From Austropuccinia psidii (lineage: Eukaryota; Basidiomycota; Pucciniomycetes; Pucciniales; Sphaerophragmiaceae), in contig JALGQZ010000015.1 in the NCBI GenBank assembly GCA_023105745.1, forward strand, positions 16,714,499 to 16,778,498: a stretch of DNA of 64,000 bases, written 5' to 3'. The notes under the pieces were generated by a model, which did no database searches, had not been told where the DNA came from, and saw only the letters and a list, made by a program, of their open reading frames with translations. The stretch's first letter is position 1, and the number at the start of each line of letters is the position of its first letter. Both the position numbers and the translations under genes were made by a program. This document shows, piece after piece, positions 24,749 through 37,071 of the stretch.

Positions 24749-26250
24749 CCTTTGAGTACAAGAGGATTGGTTGAATTTGATGTTGGTGCAACATATGGTT
24801 TGGGTGAAAGCACATTGAATGAGACTAAACTAAGGGATTCAAACATAAAATTTGTTCAAAAATGTTTAATTAAATTGGAGGGGTAAAGACGGCTCTGAAC
24901 CATTTTGAAGAAGGAGTGTTCAGATTTTGGGAGATTATCTGGAGATTTTGCTGATTCCTTCATCAATTTGAGATTCCAATTGTTATTATTAAAAGATTTT
25001 TCTGTTTCTGTTGCCTTGAAAAACTCTGAACGCATATATATATTGAAATTTATCTTGCATGAGTCATCAGCCAAATCATAATGTATCATTCACAAAGAGA
25101 AAAATCACCTGCAATCTCAAGCTCCTCAAGCCATGCCAAAATTTTAAGCTCTCAGTTACTGATCACCTTAATACCAACAGGCAGGAATGTATCAGCATCA
25201 TTTTTGGTAAATTGTCCCATCAATTTTTGTAAATACTATTGATATTATCAAGCCCCCTTTTCCATGATTTGTGAGTAACATTGGAATGATAATTCAAAAT
25301 TTAGGCAAACTCTTCAATGCGGGATAACAATATGCCTTGAGAATTAGTGGAGAATGAGACTTTTGGCTCAAGGTCAGGAATTATATCAGTCATATTTTGA
25401 CCCATTGTATCGTGTTCAATTGTCTCCCTTTCTTCAAAAGCTTGAATATTTCAAGGACAGGTGGGACGGGTCTCATCATGGATTTTTTCACTGAGTATGA
25501 TGAGGTTGATAATCAATATGGTCCACTTCAATATTGATCGTGTCATCACCTTGATCCCAGGAATCTTTTGTGACTCAAAAGGTATGGCTTTTTTGTGGGT
25601 TTTTTTTGTGGCATTTAAATTTGGTCTTTTTCCTAAACCTTTGCCTGGAACTCCAATTACCACTTGAGATCCTTCAGGTAGAGATTCTCCCACCTCCACA
25701 CCTTCCCATCAATTGTAAGCAGCCATTTTTAATGTTTTTGTGTTGAGTTAGTAATGGACTTACGGTTCAAATCCACCTTGAGGAGGCTCATTGCTTCAAG
25801 AGTTTTACTATAATTTTGAATTTTTTCCAGCCTTGGAATTTTTTGAGTGATGTTTGAGACAAATCTTTCTTTGGATATAATTTAAACCTCCCCACTTAAA
25901 ACTATATTATCTTTCCCAGCATCTTCTGTTTTTGCACAAGGCTCAACAGTCTTTTCCTTCTCATAGCTTCCAAAATTTGGTTTCTGAGAGCTTGGAGGCT
26001 GAGCTGGAATAAAGGCTATGACAAAAGTATCAGGTTTGGAGAGATTAAAAATATTCAAGATAAATCTATGCTCACATTCTGGAAGAACTGGTGGATCTGG
26101 ATTAATTTCATTTTCCAGGATCTCTACTTCAATTAGTAATTGATGACTACTGACCATATCAGAGATTTCACTTCCACTTTCTGGGGCTGAAGTCTGTATT
26201 TCATTGAATTCAATCGTATTTCCCAGGGTTTGGGGAAGTGGTTGGGCCAT
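24749..26250 (-). pseudogene. 5' part of the broken minus-strand gene
   Basis: From ATG 26250 on the minus strand the frame runs MAQPLPQTLGNT... to a TAA near 25882, after which the same frame continues (FVSNITQKIPRLEKIQNYSK) to a GTAAGT donor at about 25768-25763. A second piece, 25699-25451, is basic (GKGLGKRPNLNATKKTHKK), and a third, 25089-24856, reads DSCKINFNIYMRSEFFKATE. The frame is broken several times. The orientation and the continuation beyond C2 suggest one gene with the oxygenase part at 20461-22922. I do not recognise a domain in this half. Confidence 0.4.
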
Positions 26251-26999
26251 AGCAGAGGTAGTTTATTGAGTAAGGAGATGGCAACAAGTTGATGGGTAAC
26301 TTGATTGAAATTCTTTGAATAAAAAGATCAACATTGACAAAAAAAGAAGGAGTTCTGAAAGTGGTGGAAGTAAAATAAGCTTAAGATATTAATTTTTGAT
26401 GCCTTTTTAGGTAATATCAATATTGGAGAACTTTGGAGGTTTGAAAGAAGTTAATTATCAATTAAAATCAGTTCAATAGTTGGTAAATTTTCCAGAAAAA
26501 AGAAATTTCAGAACCACAAGCTGACCAAAAGAAACCTGCCCATCAACGGCCTTGGAGCCTTCCATCAATATCTATTGAATTTCTAATAGATTTGCAAAAT
26601 ATGATTTGTTGGGAAATTAAAGGAGGTCATGTGTTGCAAATTATTTCATATCATTCAAATGAAATCACTCACCTGTGAGAAATTGAATAAATTTTACTTG
26701 TGAGAAACATACCAATGTCACTTTTGAACTATTCAAAGATCATGAGGTAAGGACTAATCAAAGTGTTCAATTTGAATTATATGAAATAAAATGGTTTTGT
26801 TGCAGAAACAGAAGATACAATTTGGGTTTTAAATAGTCCGCTTATTAGGCTTTAGTTTGTGAGCCTCATGATCCAAACACTAACCACAACATTGTAAATA
26901 TCCCCACCAATTGCCCCCAGAACCTGTTGGAAGAGAAGGCCACACACCATATTTCTGTGATTGTGTTCATCTTGTACGCCAACAAGCCACTGTACCCTA
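26251..26999. other. No recognisable feature (upstream of minus-strand gene)
   Basis: AT-rich sequence that would hold the promoter of the minus-strand gene. I see no clear motif. Confidence 0.4.
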
Positions 27000-27650
27000 T
27001 GGATCTAATATGTGAGCATGAGTATGGTAAGTGGCGGGAGGAGGCATAAGGGGGGTTGAGGGTGCCACAGGAGTGTAAGGATTTTAAGTCGCCGAGAAGA
27101 TAAGGAGAGGGGTGCAGAGGGTGGCAATGGGGGCAAGAATTGGAGTCACATCTTGAGGGGCCTGTGGGAGCATAAGGATGGTAAGTGGCGTTGAGGATTA
27201 GGCTGGTGTGAGGGCAGTGTAAGAGGCATATGTTGTGGGTGCAGCAGTAGCCTTAGCATTTTATGCGGTGGGGATGAGGACAGAGATGAGATGGCGGCTT
27301 TGGAGGCTTATCTTGAGGATGCCGCAGGAGCGTAAAGATTATAAGCGGCAGGGATGTGGAGCAATGTCAGGAGGGCATGACAAGAGCATGAGGATGGCAA
27401 GAAGCAGAGAGAATTAGGCAGGTGGGAGGAGTTGTAAGGAGGGGTGGGGGCATATCTTGAAGGTGCAGCAGGAGCGTGAGCATTTTAAACGGCAGGGGTG
27501 TGGAAGTGTGAGGGTGGATGAGGGCGGATATGGGGGTGCCGCTGCAGAGGCATATCTTGAGGGCGGTGTGGGAGCATAAGCATGTTAAGGGTTGGAGAGA
27601 ATCGGGCAGGGACGTTGAAGCCAATTCATGCATGAGAGTAGGCATGGTAA
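27000..27650. repeat. G-rich irregular repeat array with GGAGCGTAAGGATTTTAAGCGG-like core
   Basis: At least five copies of a core like CATATCTTGAGGGTGCCGC followed by AGGAGCGTAAGGATTTTAAG and GGCAGGG occur near 27060, 27148, 27307, 27450 and 27550, with uneven spacing of about 90-160 bp. The GCATAAGGAT word is shared with the array at 19860-20275. Open frames here are repeat by-products. Confidence 0.65.
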
Positions 27651-28379
27651 AGGGGTGACAAGATCAGGTGGAAGGGCAGAAGTAAATTCATGCACAAATA
27701 TGAGCATGCAAAACTGCTGGCTTGCACCATGAGGTATAATTACTCAAACCTTGTGAATGGTGTTGATATGGGTTTGGGCTTTGAGTTACATACTCATGTG
27801 ACACATGTGACAATTGACATTGTCTTGACAAAGATGTGATGGGAACTACTAAATCCAATGACTATAGTGTGACACTAACATGACCAAAGCAGGATTTTAT
27901 ACTGACAGTGGGGGGATGTGAGGTCCATTTCCGGTGATTGATGCAACTAGTTCCCTGGTGATTACTCATCCCACAACAAAAGGAGTTCCTATAATACATA
28001 ATGTAGAATCAATTACTGAAAAGATGTAATAAATTCCAAATCATGTGGAATCAACTTCTCATAGTTTTGAATTGATTGCCAATAATCTTAAGTAAGTTCC
28101 TCATACTATTGATAATAAATTAACTTTTTTCTGATATTCAATGAGCCTATAACCATTGTATTATTGATGTTATGTGTAGTTCAGTTATTTAAAATCCCTC
28201 ACCTTCCAGGTTGATAAGAAACAATATCATTTTTCTTTCACTATAATATCATGATTGTATCAGCACTATATCATTGTTGGATTTTCAAGATATCCTTATT
28301 GTACAGCTAGACTGACCTCCAAATATCAATACAATATTCCCATTCCACCCATCTATATACATGGGATATCACTAGGGTA
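27651..28379. other. No recognisable feature
   Basis: AT-rich sequence without convincing reading frames. A GTGGGGGGATGTGAGG stretch at about 27908 looks like a polypurine tract followed by an LTR start, but no matching end or coding sequence was found. Confidence 0.4.
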
Positions 28380-28666
28380 TATTCCTTGCATATTTGTCGT
28401 TTGAGCTTGAAATCCATATTGAAAATTTTCATACTAAAAAGGGACACCCTTCGACATTAAGAAGGAATTTTTTAGCCATTTCTCAAGGTTTTCTCATAAA
28501 TATTCGGTGAATGGGGTATTGAGGTCCTCTGGGAAGCTTACAGGATTTTTTATCAAAAATTGGGAAAAGAATATAGCCTTGGCTTTCAAGATGGCTCCCC
28601 AGGTCTCTTATTTTCCACAAAGAGGTTATTGTTGGATATTTATACCATATTTTGTGGCTTATTGGG
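28380..28666. repeat. Left part of the ~155-bp diverged tandem array
   Basis: It contains the same ordered words as the array at 48250-51300: TTTAGCCATTTCTCAAGG, TTTCTCATAAAT, GAATGGGG, GGTCCTCTGGGA, TCAAGATGGCTCCC and TCTTATTTTCCACAAAGAGG. A2 inserted at its right end within TTGGG. The left boundary is approximate. Confidence 0.65.
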
Positions 28667-28823
28667 TGTCAGCCTGTGACTCAAAAACACAGCACAAGCA
28701 TGACAGCCAAATACCATAAACCAATGGTATAGCCAAGATACCACCAGAACATGGAGCGGAGCCAAATAAGCTTGAAAGGTATCAAAAGAAAGAGGAAGTT
28801 CACCCCTTTCCAAATATACAAGT
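28667..28823 (+). mobile_element. A2 5' LTR, first 157 bp
   Basis: It starts TGTCAGCCTGTGACTC, the canonical family A terminus, and stops at the B1 insertion point (CCAAATATACAAGT). The LTR continues at 38889 (CCCATGATCATAGG), matching uninterrupted copies at about 12150 and 47060. Confidence 0.92.
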
Positions 28824-30651
28824 TGTGAGCCTTAGAGGTAATTTCATATACCCAAAAGACCACAAATACAAAATTAACATATAAATATAAATAAAATAAA
28901 TTTATTTATATTATTAAAATGAAAATTAAAATATAAATATCAAATTATATTCACAATTCAAAATTTGATTACAATTTAAAAATAGAATTACATTAAAATT
29001 TTGAAATTGCAAAATTACATTTATACTTGAAAAAATTAAGTAAAAATTAATTTTTAAAAATATTGTAAAAAAATAAACAAATTTGGAAAAAAGTTAAATA
29101 AAACTTATTATAACTTTTAATCCAATAAATAAACATATAAAAATTATTTCACCATTGGATTCCTCATAAAAAATCAGGTGGGGTCACCTCTGGATGAAAT
29201 TTCTGTAACTCAACTCTAAATAAGCTTAAATTAAGTTTTTAGTATTTTTAATACAAAAGTTGAAAATCCTCAAAACTTTAATTTAATTCACACCACATGT
29301 TGTGTTAACCATCAATTTTTGTGTTAAAATTGAGGTGTTGTGTTTAGTTTAGAAGTTATGAGGAATTGAAGTATTTTCAATTGAATTCATTTGCAATGTC
29401 AAAATGTGCGCTTGTATTACATAAGTGAACTTTGATTTACATATGAGGTATCAATTATTACTGTATTGAACTGTACAACTCAATTTAATTACATATATAA
29501 ATTATAAGTATAATACATGATGAAGAATTAAGGGAAAAATAAATTGGAAAGATTAAATTTGGGGGGAAAAGGAACTCTAGCTCTAAGGGGGAGCTAGACC
29601 CCCAAAGTCCTTGCTGACAGGCGTGGGATGTCAAAATTCACGCAAAAGTTCATCACTTTTGGGCTGGAATTGAGTTACAGGGTCTGTGGACTCAATTGAT
29701 GATGAGGTTTTGATACCAACTGGGGTAGTTTTAGCTGTTGCCAAGAGGGTAAAACTACCCTTAAGATGAAACAATCATAGTAAAAACATATTTAACTGGT
29801 TTCTACGCCTCTTACACACATTCCGAAGTGTTTTGAAGGCTCTAGACCAGGTATTGCTATAGTAATGGCTGATTTAAGGGTCTAAAATGGCTAAAAATGG
29901 CTTAAACCAGCCCTTTTTTGGTCCAAACCAGGGTTCAATGATGCCATAATTGGCTTTTCTGTTGTCAGACTGTTTTTTTCAACTGACAAGAGTAAATTTT
30001 ACTTTTGGAGTAAGAAAATTGATGGCTATAAAAGAATGTCTTCTTTGCCCCACTTTTCTCTTCATGTTAGAATCTTTTCCTTTTATAATTGGTTTAAACA
30101 CTGTTAAACTAATCAATAAAAGATTACAACCACCTTTTTTAAATCATTTTAAACCTTTTAACCACGTGAAAAAATCATTAGAATCATTTTTTGTAACTCT
30201 TATAATCATTTTTACCCCTGAACCACCCCAAAAGTGAATTAGGGCAGCTTTCATCACTGTGAACTTTGTCACTTTGTTTTCAAATTCACTCTGGTCACTT
30301 TTGGGAATGTTTTCTCTTTAATATTCTTTTTACAGAATCTGTTCTTTAATTAATTCCTTGCAGTTCATTGCTCAATTAATTCCAATTGAAATTTCTCTTG
30401 AAGAAATTTCTTTTGTAGCCTTAAAATATCTCTTGTAGAGTATCTTTTGGATAAATTTTTATTGTTGGTAAAACAATAAATTTTTATAATATTATTTTTT
30501 TATACCAATAAAGTTATAAACAATGAAACTGGCGTGTTTTCTCTAAAAAAAAATATTTCTTACTATTTTTAATTGGTTTTTACCTTATACAAATTTTGAG
30601 GACAGGAAAAGTACTTGATTTTTACTCAAAGTTTCATATCCACACCTTACA
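28824..30651 (+). mobile_element. B1 5' LTR (1828 bp)
   Basis: It runs from TGTGAGCC to CACACCTTACA and is followed by the primer binding site. A TATA box TATAAAAG lies at 30027-30034. The last 600 bp are T-rich and hold several splice- and polyadenylation-like AT words. Confidence 0.92.
30027..30034 (+). promoter_or_regulatory. TATA box of B1 5' LTR
   Basis: GGCTATAAAAGAATG is present in all three family B LTRs (also 38260-38267 and 57239-57246), at a fixed distance of about 1.2 kb from the LTR start. It is the likely core promoter. Confidence 0.7.
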
Positions 30652-30653
30652 TT

Positions 30654-30671
30654 TGGGGGCCCAGCCGTGAT
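30654..30671 (+). promoter_or_regulatory. Primer binding site of B1
   Basis: TGGGGGCCCAGCCGTGAT begins two bases after the LTR end. It is nearly the same as the family A site (TGGGGGCCTGGCCATG). The tRNA is not identified. Confidence 0.7.
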
Positions 30672-30796
30672 ATTTTACCTGTGACATATTTGTTTACTCT
30701 TTTTAAATCTTTTTTCTTATATTGGAAAATTTAAAAACATATAAAAAATACTTGTAATCAGAAGAAATCCATAAAAAATAATTTTTTCATATTATA

Positions 30797-31786
30797 AGTG
30801 AGGCTTATATTTTCATTTCTTTTTGGAAATATTCTTTTTTTACTTAATTAATTGGTTTTTTCATTAATTTTAGTGTCTGACAACGTGATAAGACAAGAAA
30901 ACATTGAAACAGCTTCAACAGTAACCAGAATTATTCCTGCCAGTACTGTCAATTCTGATCATAATAGTACTATTATTGCAACTCAGAATGTTCAACCAGA
31001 GCCAATTTCTTCTGAATTAGTCAACTTGGAAATAAGTAATACTCTTCAGAAAGCCAAAGATTTGGCCAATAGTAAGTTTTTTAAAATAAAAATACTATTT
31101 TAAGCCTTTTTAATTATAAAATATGCCTTCAACTAGATCAGGAGCCAGCTATAACCCCTCAAGCAGCTCTCAGAAAGGTAATAGACGTGATTATGGCAGA
31201 GGCCAATCAGGTACAGAAGGAAAATGGTCAGTTGATGACTTCCAAACAACTAAAATGGGTCATTCTGAAGCTGATAATACCATTTTACCTTCAAAAAGAC
31301 CTGACACTGCCACAACAAGCCTCTGTGGACATATACAAAGCCAGCCACAGTGCATACAACAAGGCACTGCAGTTCAAGGAGTACCAGATCCTTGCAGACC
31401 TGTGGAAGAACTGCATGAATTCTTACCTGACTGTGAGAAAATTCCTGGGCCATCCCAATACTTGCAAATTTCTCAATGGATGGCATCCATTGATGGAGAA
31501 GAAAAACATGATGCTGTTGACACTAGATTGGAGGAAAAACAACCGTCCACCACCCAAACCAGTGCCAAAAACAGCCCCAGTGGCCAGCAGCAGCAATTCC
31601 AATGTGAAAAAGCGGCCACAAACTCCAAACAAGGGCAAAGGGAAGGCACCAGCCCCAAACCCTTACAGCCAGGGCTACAGAATCCCAAAGATTCAACAGG
31701 ATGCCATGGAAAATGTATTTCAGATGGCCAGAACCATGATGGAATTACAGAAGAAGGAGGAAGCCAGATTAAAATATCAAAAATGA
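30797..31786 (+). CDS. B1 ORF1: intact spliced 282-aa protein overlapping gag in +1 frame
   Basis: The start codon is split. A at 30797 precedes donor GTGAGG, intron 1 is 30798-30873, and TG starts exon 1 at 30874, giving M-S-D-N-V. Exon 1 (30874-31071) ends one base into a codon before GTAAGT. Intron 2 is 31072-31136, and exon 2 (31137-31786) continues NQEPAITPQAAL and then [15 protein letters not shown]. The total is 849 coding bases including the stop, exactly as in B2. Exon 2 has a helical region ([33 protein letters not shown]), a Pro/Lys/Ser linker ([17 protein letters not shown]) and a C-terminal helix ([17 protein letters not shown]). No domain is recognised. It has no lesion, although the gag-pol of the same copy has about seven stops. 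Intron boundaries are predicted from consensus and from conservation in B2. Confidence 0.65.
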
Positions 31787-34700
31787 TTTCTGATACTTTT
31801 AATTGTATTCCAGAGTTGTATAAAGCTATTTCTGATGTAAAAAGTCATATTTCTGATAAAAATACATCAATTTGTGACAATCTTAAAACGAATAACTTGA
31901 GTCTGAGCCAAATAAGTGATACACTTAAATGATTTGAAAGAGTTTTAAGAACAATAAAAACTTCCAATAATGATGATTCTTTTGGCATTAAGATAAATGA
32001 ACAATCTGCCATTATGAAAGAATTAACAGAAAAATATTCTAAATTCAATATTGATGACATAATTGAAACAAGAATAAAACAAGCCATAAACACTATCAAA
32101 GAAGATAATAAAAAAGCTCTTGATGATACTTCAAATTCATTTGATGAAGTAAAGACAAATACAATTGCCTTGAAAAAGCATTTTGATACCTCAAGAGAGG
32201 AAATATCCAAATTAACAATAAAGTTAAATGAAGTTATATCTGATAATACCCAACAAACAGAATTATGGAATGAGCTTACATATAAGGAGGATGATCATAA
32301 AAAGAATGTCATAGACTCTATACAAAGCTTACAACATGAATTAAGAAATTCACAAAGGTGTAACAACAGTAAAATGAGTGATATTGAACAACTTCTAAAC
32401 ACCTTGCCAAGAATGTATACACCTCTGAACCAAAATGAGGGAGCAAGAATTCCTAATCCACAAGTATTGGATATTGAAAATTCACAGTTAAAAGATGAAT
32501 TTTCTACTTCTTTTCATAACTTGGAACCATCAATTGGCCAAGCACTCTTGAAAGAAGTTCCAAAACTTAAAGAATGGCCTCAATTCAGTGGTGAAGGAGA
32601 GTATGACCATATGGAGTTCATTAGAGGTATTGACATGATCAAACAGGATTTTGAATTACCAGATAGATTGGGAACAGAAAGATTTAACACCTTGTTTACC
32701 AAATCAGCTCACAGATGGTACATCAAAATAAGGCAAGCACATGGACACCAGAGTTGGACTTGGTGGAAAACCCAAGTCATTAACAAATGGGAAAATGATG
32801 CTTGGAGGTTCAAAGTTGAAACAGCCTTTGAATCTGCCAAATTTAATTCTGATAAAGACAAAGCTTTACCATGGTTTTGCCAACAAAAAGACAGATTAAC
32901 AGCATTATATCCAGACATGTCAGAATTTATGATCCATAGGAAGATTCTGAGACAATGTGGAGGTGACTTGGAGCATGCTGTCAAAAGCAGGACTACTGAA
33001 CAGTCTTCAGCAGAGGATATTATCAATATATTAGAAGAAGTAACCACCAGAACCAAAATTGGTTCTAGTAGGGTGAATCTCAAAACAAGGTGTAATACAC
33101 CTTGGAGAGATTCTGTGGACAAAAGCCCCAAAGAAAATTATAGTAATATTAAGTATAAATCTGCAGATATGGTCATAAAGTGCCATATTTGCCAAAGCAC
33201 CACCCATTTAGCCAATACATGTCCAAAAAGGGGGAAAATCAATCAAATTGATATTGAAAAGGAACCTGATGTTGAAAAAGATGACATAATTGAAGACAAT
33301 TCAGATGACAAGTCATAAATATTTTCTGAATCTTCAAAAGATAGAGAAAATATCAATGCCACTTTTGACATCATGGAATCTTATTCCCACTTGCCACAAT
33401 TGAGCAATGTTCAACTTGATTTATCAAAAGTTCAAGATGCACAACTCATTAAAACCAAACCAAACAGAGGGAAAGGTTATACAGCTGGTAACTCCTGCAT
33501 AACAGAAGTGGTGATTGACAACAAGCCCACCAAACGTTTGCTTGACCCAGGAGCCTTCTGCTCTTGTGTTGGAAAATCTTTTCTTAAGACTTGTGTACCA
33601 AATTGTGAAGACCAATGGTTACCAATTGATAGTATAAAATTCAATAGTGCAAGTTATCCAATGAAAGCATTAGGAATTTTTGAGACCAATGTCATATTCC
33701 CACACATAAATGGAAATTTAAGAATCACAGTTGAATTTGTGGTTATGGAAAATTGCTCTAGTACCCATTTTATATTGGGAAATGACTATTTAATCATGTA
33801 TGGGGTAGATTTGCATAACAACAAAGACAGATACTTTACTATTGGAGACAATAAACGCCAAAAATTTGCCTTTTTACTATTTAAAAAGCAAATTACAGTA
33901 AACAAAGTATCACTAGTCAACTTAGAGTTAGAGAAATGCAAGTCTGAACGGTTAAATGAAGCTGAAATAAGCCTTCATCTGACTGATAAACAAGAAAATG
34001 AACTTTCTTCCCTTTTGTATGACCACAGAGGAGCATTTGCTTCAGACAAAGAACCTCTAGGGGCAATTATTGGTCATGAAGTTGACATCATTCTTAACAT
34101 TGAGAGACCTTATCCACCACTCTTAAGAAGACCTGCATATCCAGCAAGTCCAAAATCAAGAGAAGCTCTAGAAATTCATATCAAAGAACTTCTGGACCTT
34201 GGTGTAATAAGAAAAGTAGGCAACAATGAAGAAGTAGAAATAACTACACCAGTCATAGTGGTATGGCATAATGGAAAATCTAGAATGTTTGGGGACTTTA
34301 GAGCTCTGAACACTTACACTGTTCCAGACAGATACCCAATACCAAAAATTCAAATTGCCCTTACTCAAATATCTCAAGCAGTGTATATAACCACTATGGA
34401 TGCCCTTAAGGGATTCCATCAAAATGTGGTGACACCAAGAGCAAGAAAATACTTGAGAATTATTGTTCATTGTGGAGTGTATGAATACTTGAGGATGCCC
34501 TTTGGTATCAAAAATGCACCTTCACAATTTCAAAGAATGATGGATGAAATCTTTGCTGAAGAACTCTCAGAGGGATGGTTAATCATTTACATTGATGACA
34601 TTATTGTCTGTTCCAAAACTTGGGAGGAGCACATGTACAGATTGTCCAGAGCTTTGACAAAAATTCAATCAGTAAACATGAAAATCTCCTTGAAGAAATG

Positions 34701-36990
34701 TCATTTTGGACTTAAAGAACTTAAAGCACTAGGACATGTTGTATCTGGTTTGTACCTTGGAATTGACAAAAGCAAAGTTGCGGCAGTATTGCTAAAACCC
34801 ATGCCTCAGAACAAGGAGGAAATTCAGTCATTCTTAGGTTTTTCAGGATATTACAGGCAACACATTAAAGATGTTGCATCCATAGCAAGACCACTTTATA
34901 AATTGTGTGACAAAGACACAGTATTTGAAATGACTGTTGACAGAGTCAAATCTTTTGAGTCTCTAAGAGAAGCCTTGACCACTGCGCCACTCTTACTTAT
35001 GCCAGACTTTAAATTGCCTTTCAAATTGTATATTGATGCATCAGGGGATGGGCTGGGTGCTGCACTTCATCAAGTTCAAATCATAAATGACAAACCTGTA
35101 GAAGGACCCATGTGTTTCATATCCAGGTGAATCAAACCAACTGAAGCCAGATATGGGGCAAGTCAAATGGAATGTCTATGCCTTGTCGGGGCCTTGGAGA
35201 AATTGAACTACTTCTTAGAGGGATGTGTTTTTGAGGTGATAACAGATTATACAGCTGTCAAATCACTTTTAAACATGAAAACACCCAACAGACATATGCT
35301 CAGATGGCAAATAGCCATACAAGAATACAGGGGCAATATGACTATTGTTCATAAGGATGGGAATATTCATAAGAATGCAGATGGACTAAGCAGATGGCCA
35401 TTACCAAATAACATTGATAATCCTGCTTATGTGCCAGAAGAAGCTTCACCACAGATCCCAATTGAAGGAATAAGTGTTACAGACTTGAACACTACCTTCA
35501 TTGAAGAAGTCAGGAACAGTTACACCCAAGATAAGAATTGCAGCATCTTATGCCAATTACTTAATAAAGACTGTAAAGACAACTCTCTAATACATGCCTT
35601 GGATGAAGTATGGAAAAAATCTTATGATGAAGGAAGATTTCACCTACTGGATGGTATAATTTACCACATGACCAAGCACACATGTGTCATGACAGTTGTA
35701 GAAAGGTCATCAATCAATCTTGTACTGAAAGAATGCCATGATAGCCCTTTTTCAGGACATCTGTCTGAAGAAAGAACAAGAGAGAAAGTAAAGACCTGCA
35801 TATGGTGCCCAATGTGGCAGAAAGATGTTGCAGAGTATTGCAAAACCTATGACAGATGCCAAAAGGCAAATAAATTCACTGGCAAAAGACTTGGAAATAT
35901 GATAAAAATCCAAGAACCAATCAGACCTTGGGAAATTGTCCATATGGGTTGGGTAACTGGACTACCACCAGGAGGTGACAGAAGCTATAATACTTTCCTA
36001 GTAATTTTGGACAGATTCAGTAAAACTCCAATCTTTTTACCATGTCACAAAGATGATACAGCCATGGATACAGCTCTTCCGATATGGAATAGAGTAGTGT
36101 CAAGGACTGGGATATTTACAAATATCATTAGTGATAGCAATCCTAAATTCACTTCAGCACTATGGACAAATCTTCACCAACTATTTGGCACTAAGCTGTA
36201 TTTCTCTACAGCCTACAACCCACAAACTGATGGACTGGCTGAAAGGATGATCCAAACCTTAGAGGACATGGTAAGAAGAGTTTGTGCATATGGCCTTGAA
36301 TTCAAAGATTGTGATGTATTTACCCATGATTGGTGTACTCTGCTACCACCACTGGAATTAGAATAAAAAACATCAATCCATTCCAGTACCAATCAAACTC
36401 CTGCTATCCTACAAAAAGGATGGAACCCCAAATTACCCCAAGATTCCTTGAGGAAAGATTTGATTAAAATACATCCAACAGCTGCTCGCTTCAAAGGAAT
36501 GCTAGACAAAGCTAGGAAGCATGCAGTAAGATGCATGGAAGACTCCCTTGCATATGCTAAAGACAAATGGGATAAATCACATGCAACTCCAGATTTCAAA
36601 GTGGGGGACCTAGTTCTTGTATCCACCACTAACTTCAATAGCATCAAAGGATGTAAAAAGTTGAAAGACTCCTTTGCAGGACCTTTTGTTATTAAGGGCC
36701 TCCATGGATAAAATGCTGTTGAAGTATAGTTATCTGAAGAACTTAGCAATAAGCATCCCAAATTTCCAGTGAGCTTGATAAAGCCATATAAATCTAGTGA
36801 TGCTGAAAAATTCCCCTTGAGGAAGAAAGTTCCCCAAGTTATACCTCCTATAGAGTCATCTGGTAGTAAGAAAATTACCAAAGTTCTGAAAGAAAGAAAG
36901 TTGAGAACCAACAAAGTAAGGGAATACCTTGTTAGGTACAGTGACCCGACCTGTGAAGATGAATGGTTGCCAGAAAAGGACATACCTTAA
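31123..36990 (+). pseudogene. B1 gag-pol, one frame with several stop codons
   Basis: The gag-frame ATG at 31123 lies inside intron 2 of ORF1. Recognisable in order: capsid ([29 protein letters not shown]), zinc knuckle [14 protein letters not shown] (about 33182), protease LLDPGAFC (Asp codon 33544), RT with YIDDIIV (about 34591), RNase H ([11 protein letters not shown]), integrase HHCC and core, GPF module, and a chromodomain (KVREYLVRYSDPTCEDEWLP). Stops at 31930, 33316, 35128, 36364, 36709, 36727 and probably 36988 replace sense codons of B2 where the two can be compared; all are substitutions in one frame. The integrase lost its first catalytic Asp (MGWVTG where B2 has MDWVTG, 35947). 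Confidence 0.88.
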
Positions 36991-37059
36991 CCTACTAAAC
37001 TTCTCAGAAGGTTCAGGCACACTATAAATAACAATATTACAAAGTAATATTCTTTTTTT

Positions 37060-37071
37060 AGGGGGAGGGAA
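37060..37071 (+). promoter_or_regulatory. Polypurine tract of B1
   Basis: AGGGGGAGGGAA, preceded by a T run, abuts the 3' LTR start TGTGAGCC. Confidence 0.8.

Noticed and set aside
27235..27645. Open frames in the G-rich array on both strands
   Set aside because: The composition is that of the repeat, with no domain and no codon-like pattern.
27908..27930. GTGGGGGGATGTGAGG as a polypurine tract plus LTR start
   Set aside because: No pol sequence upstream and no matching LTR end, duplication or primer binding site nearby.
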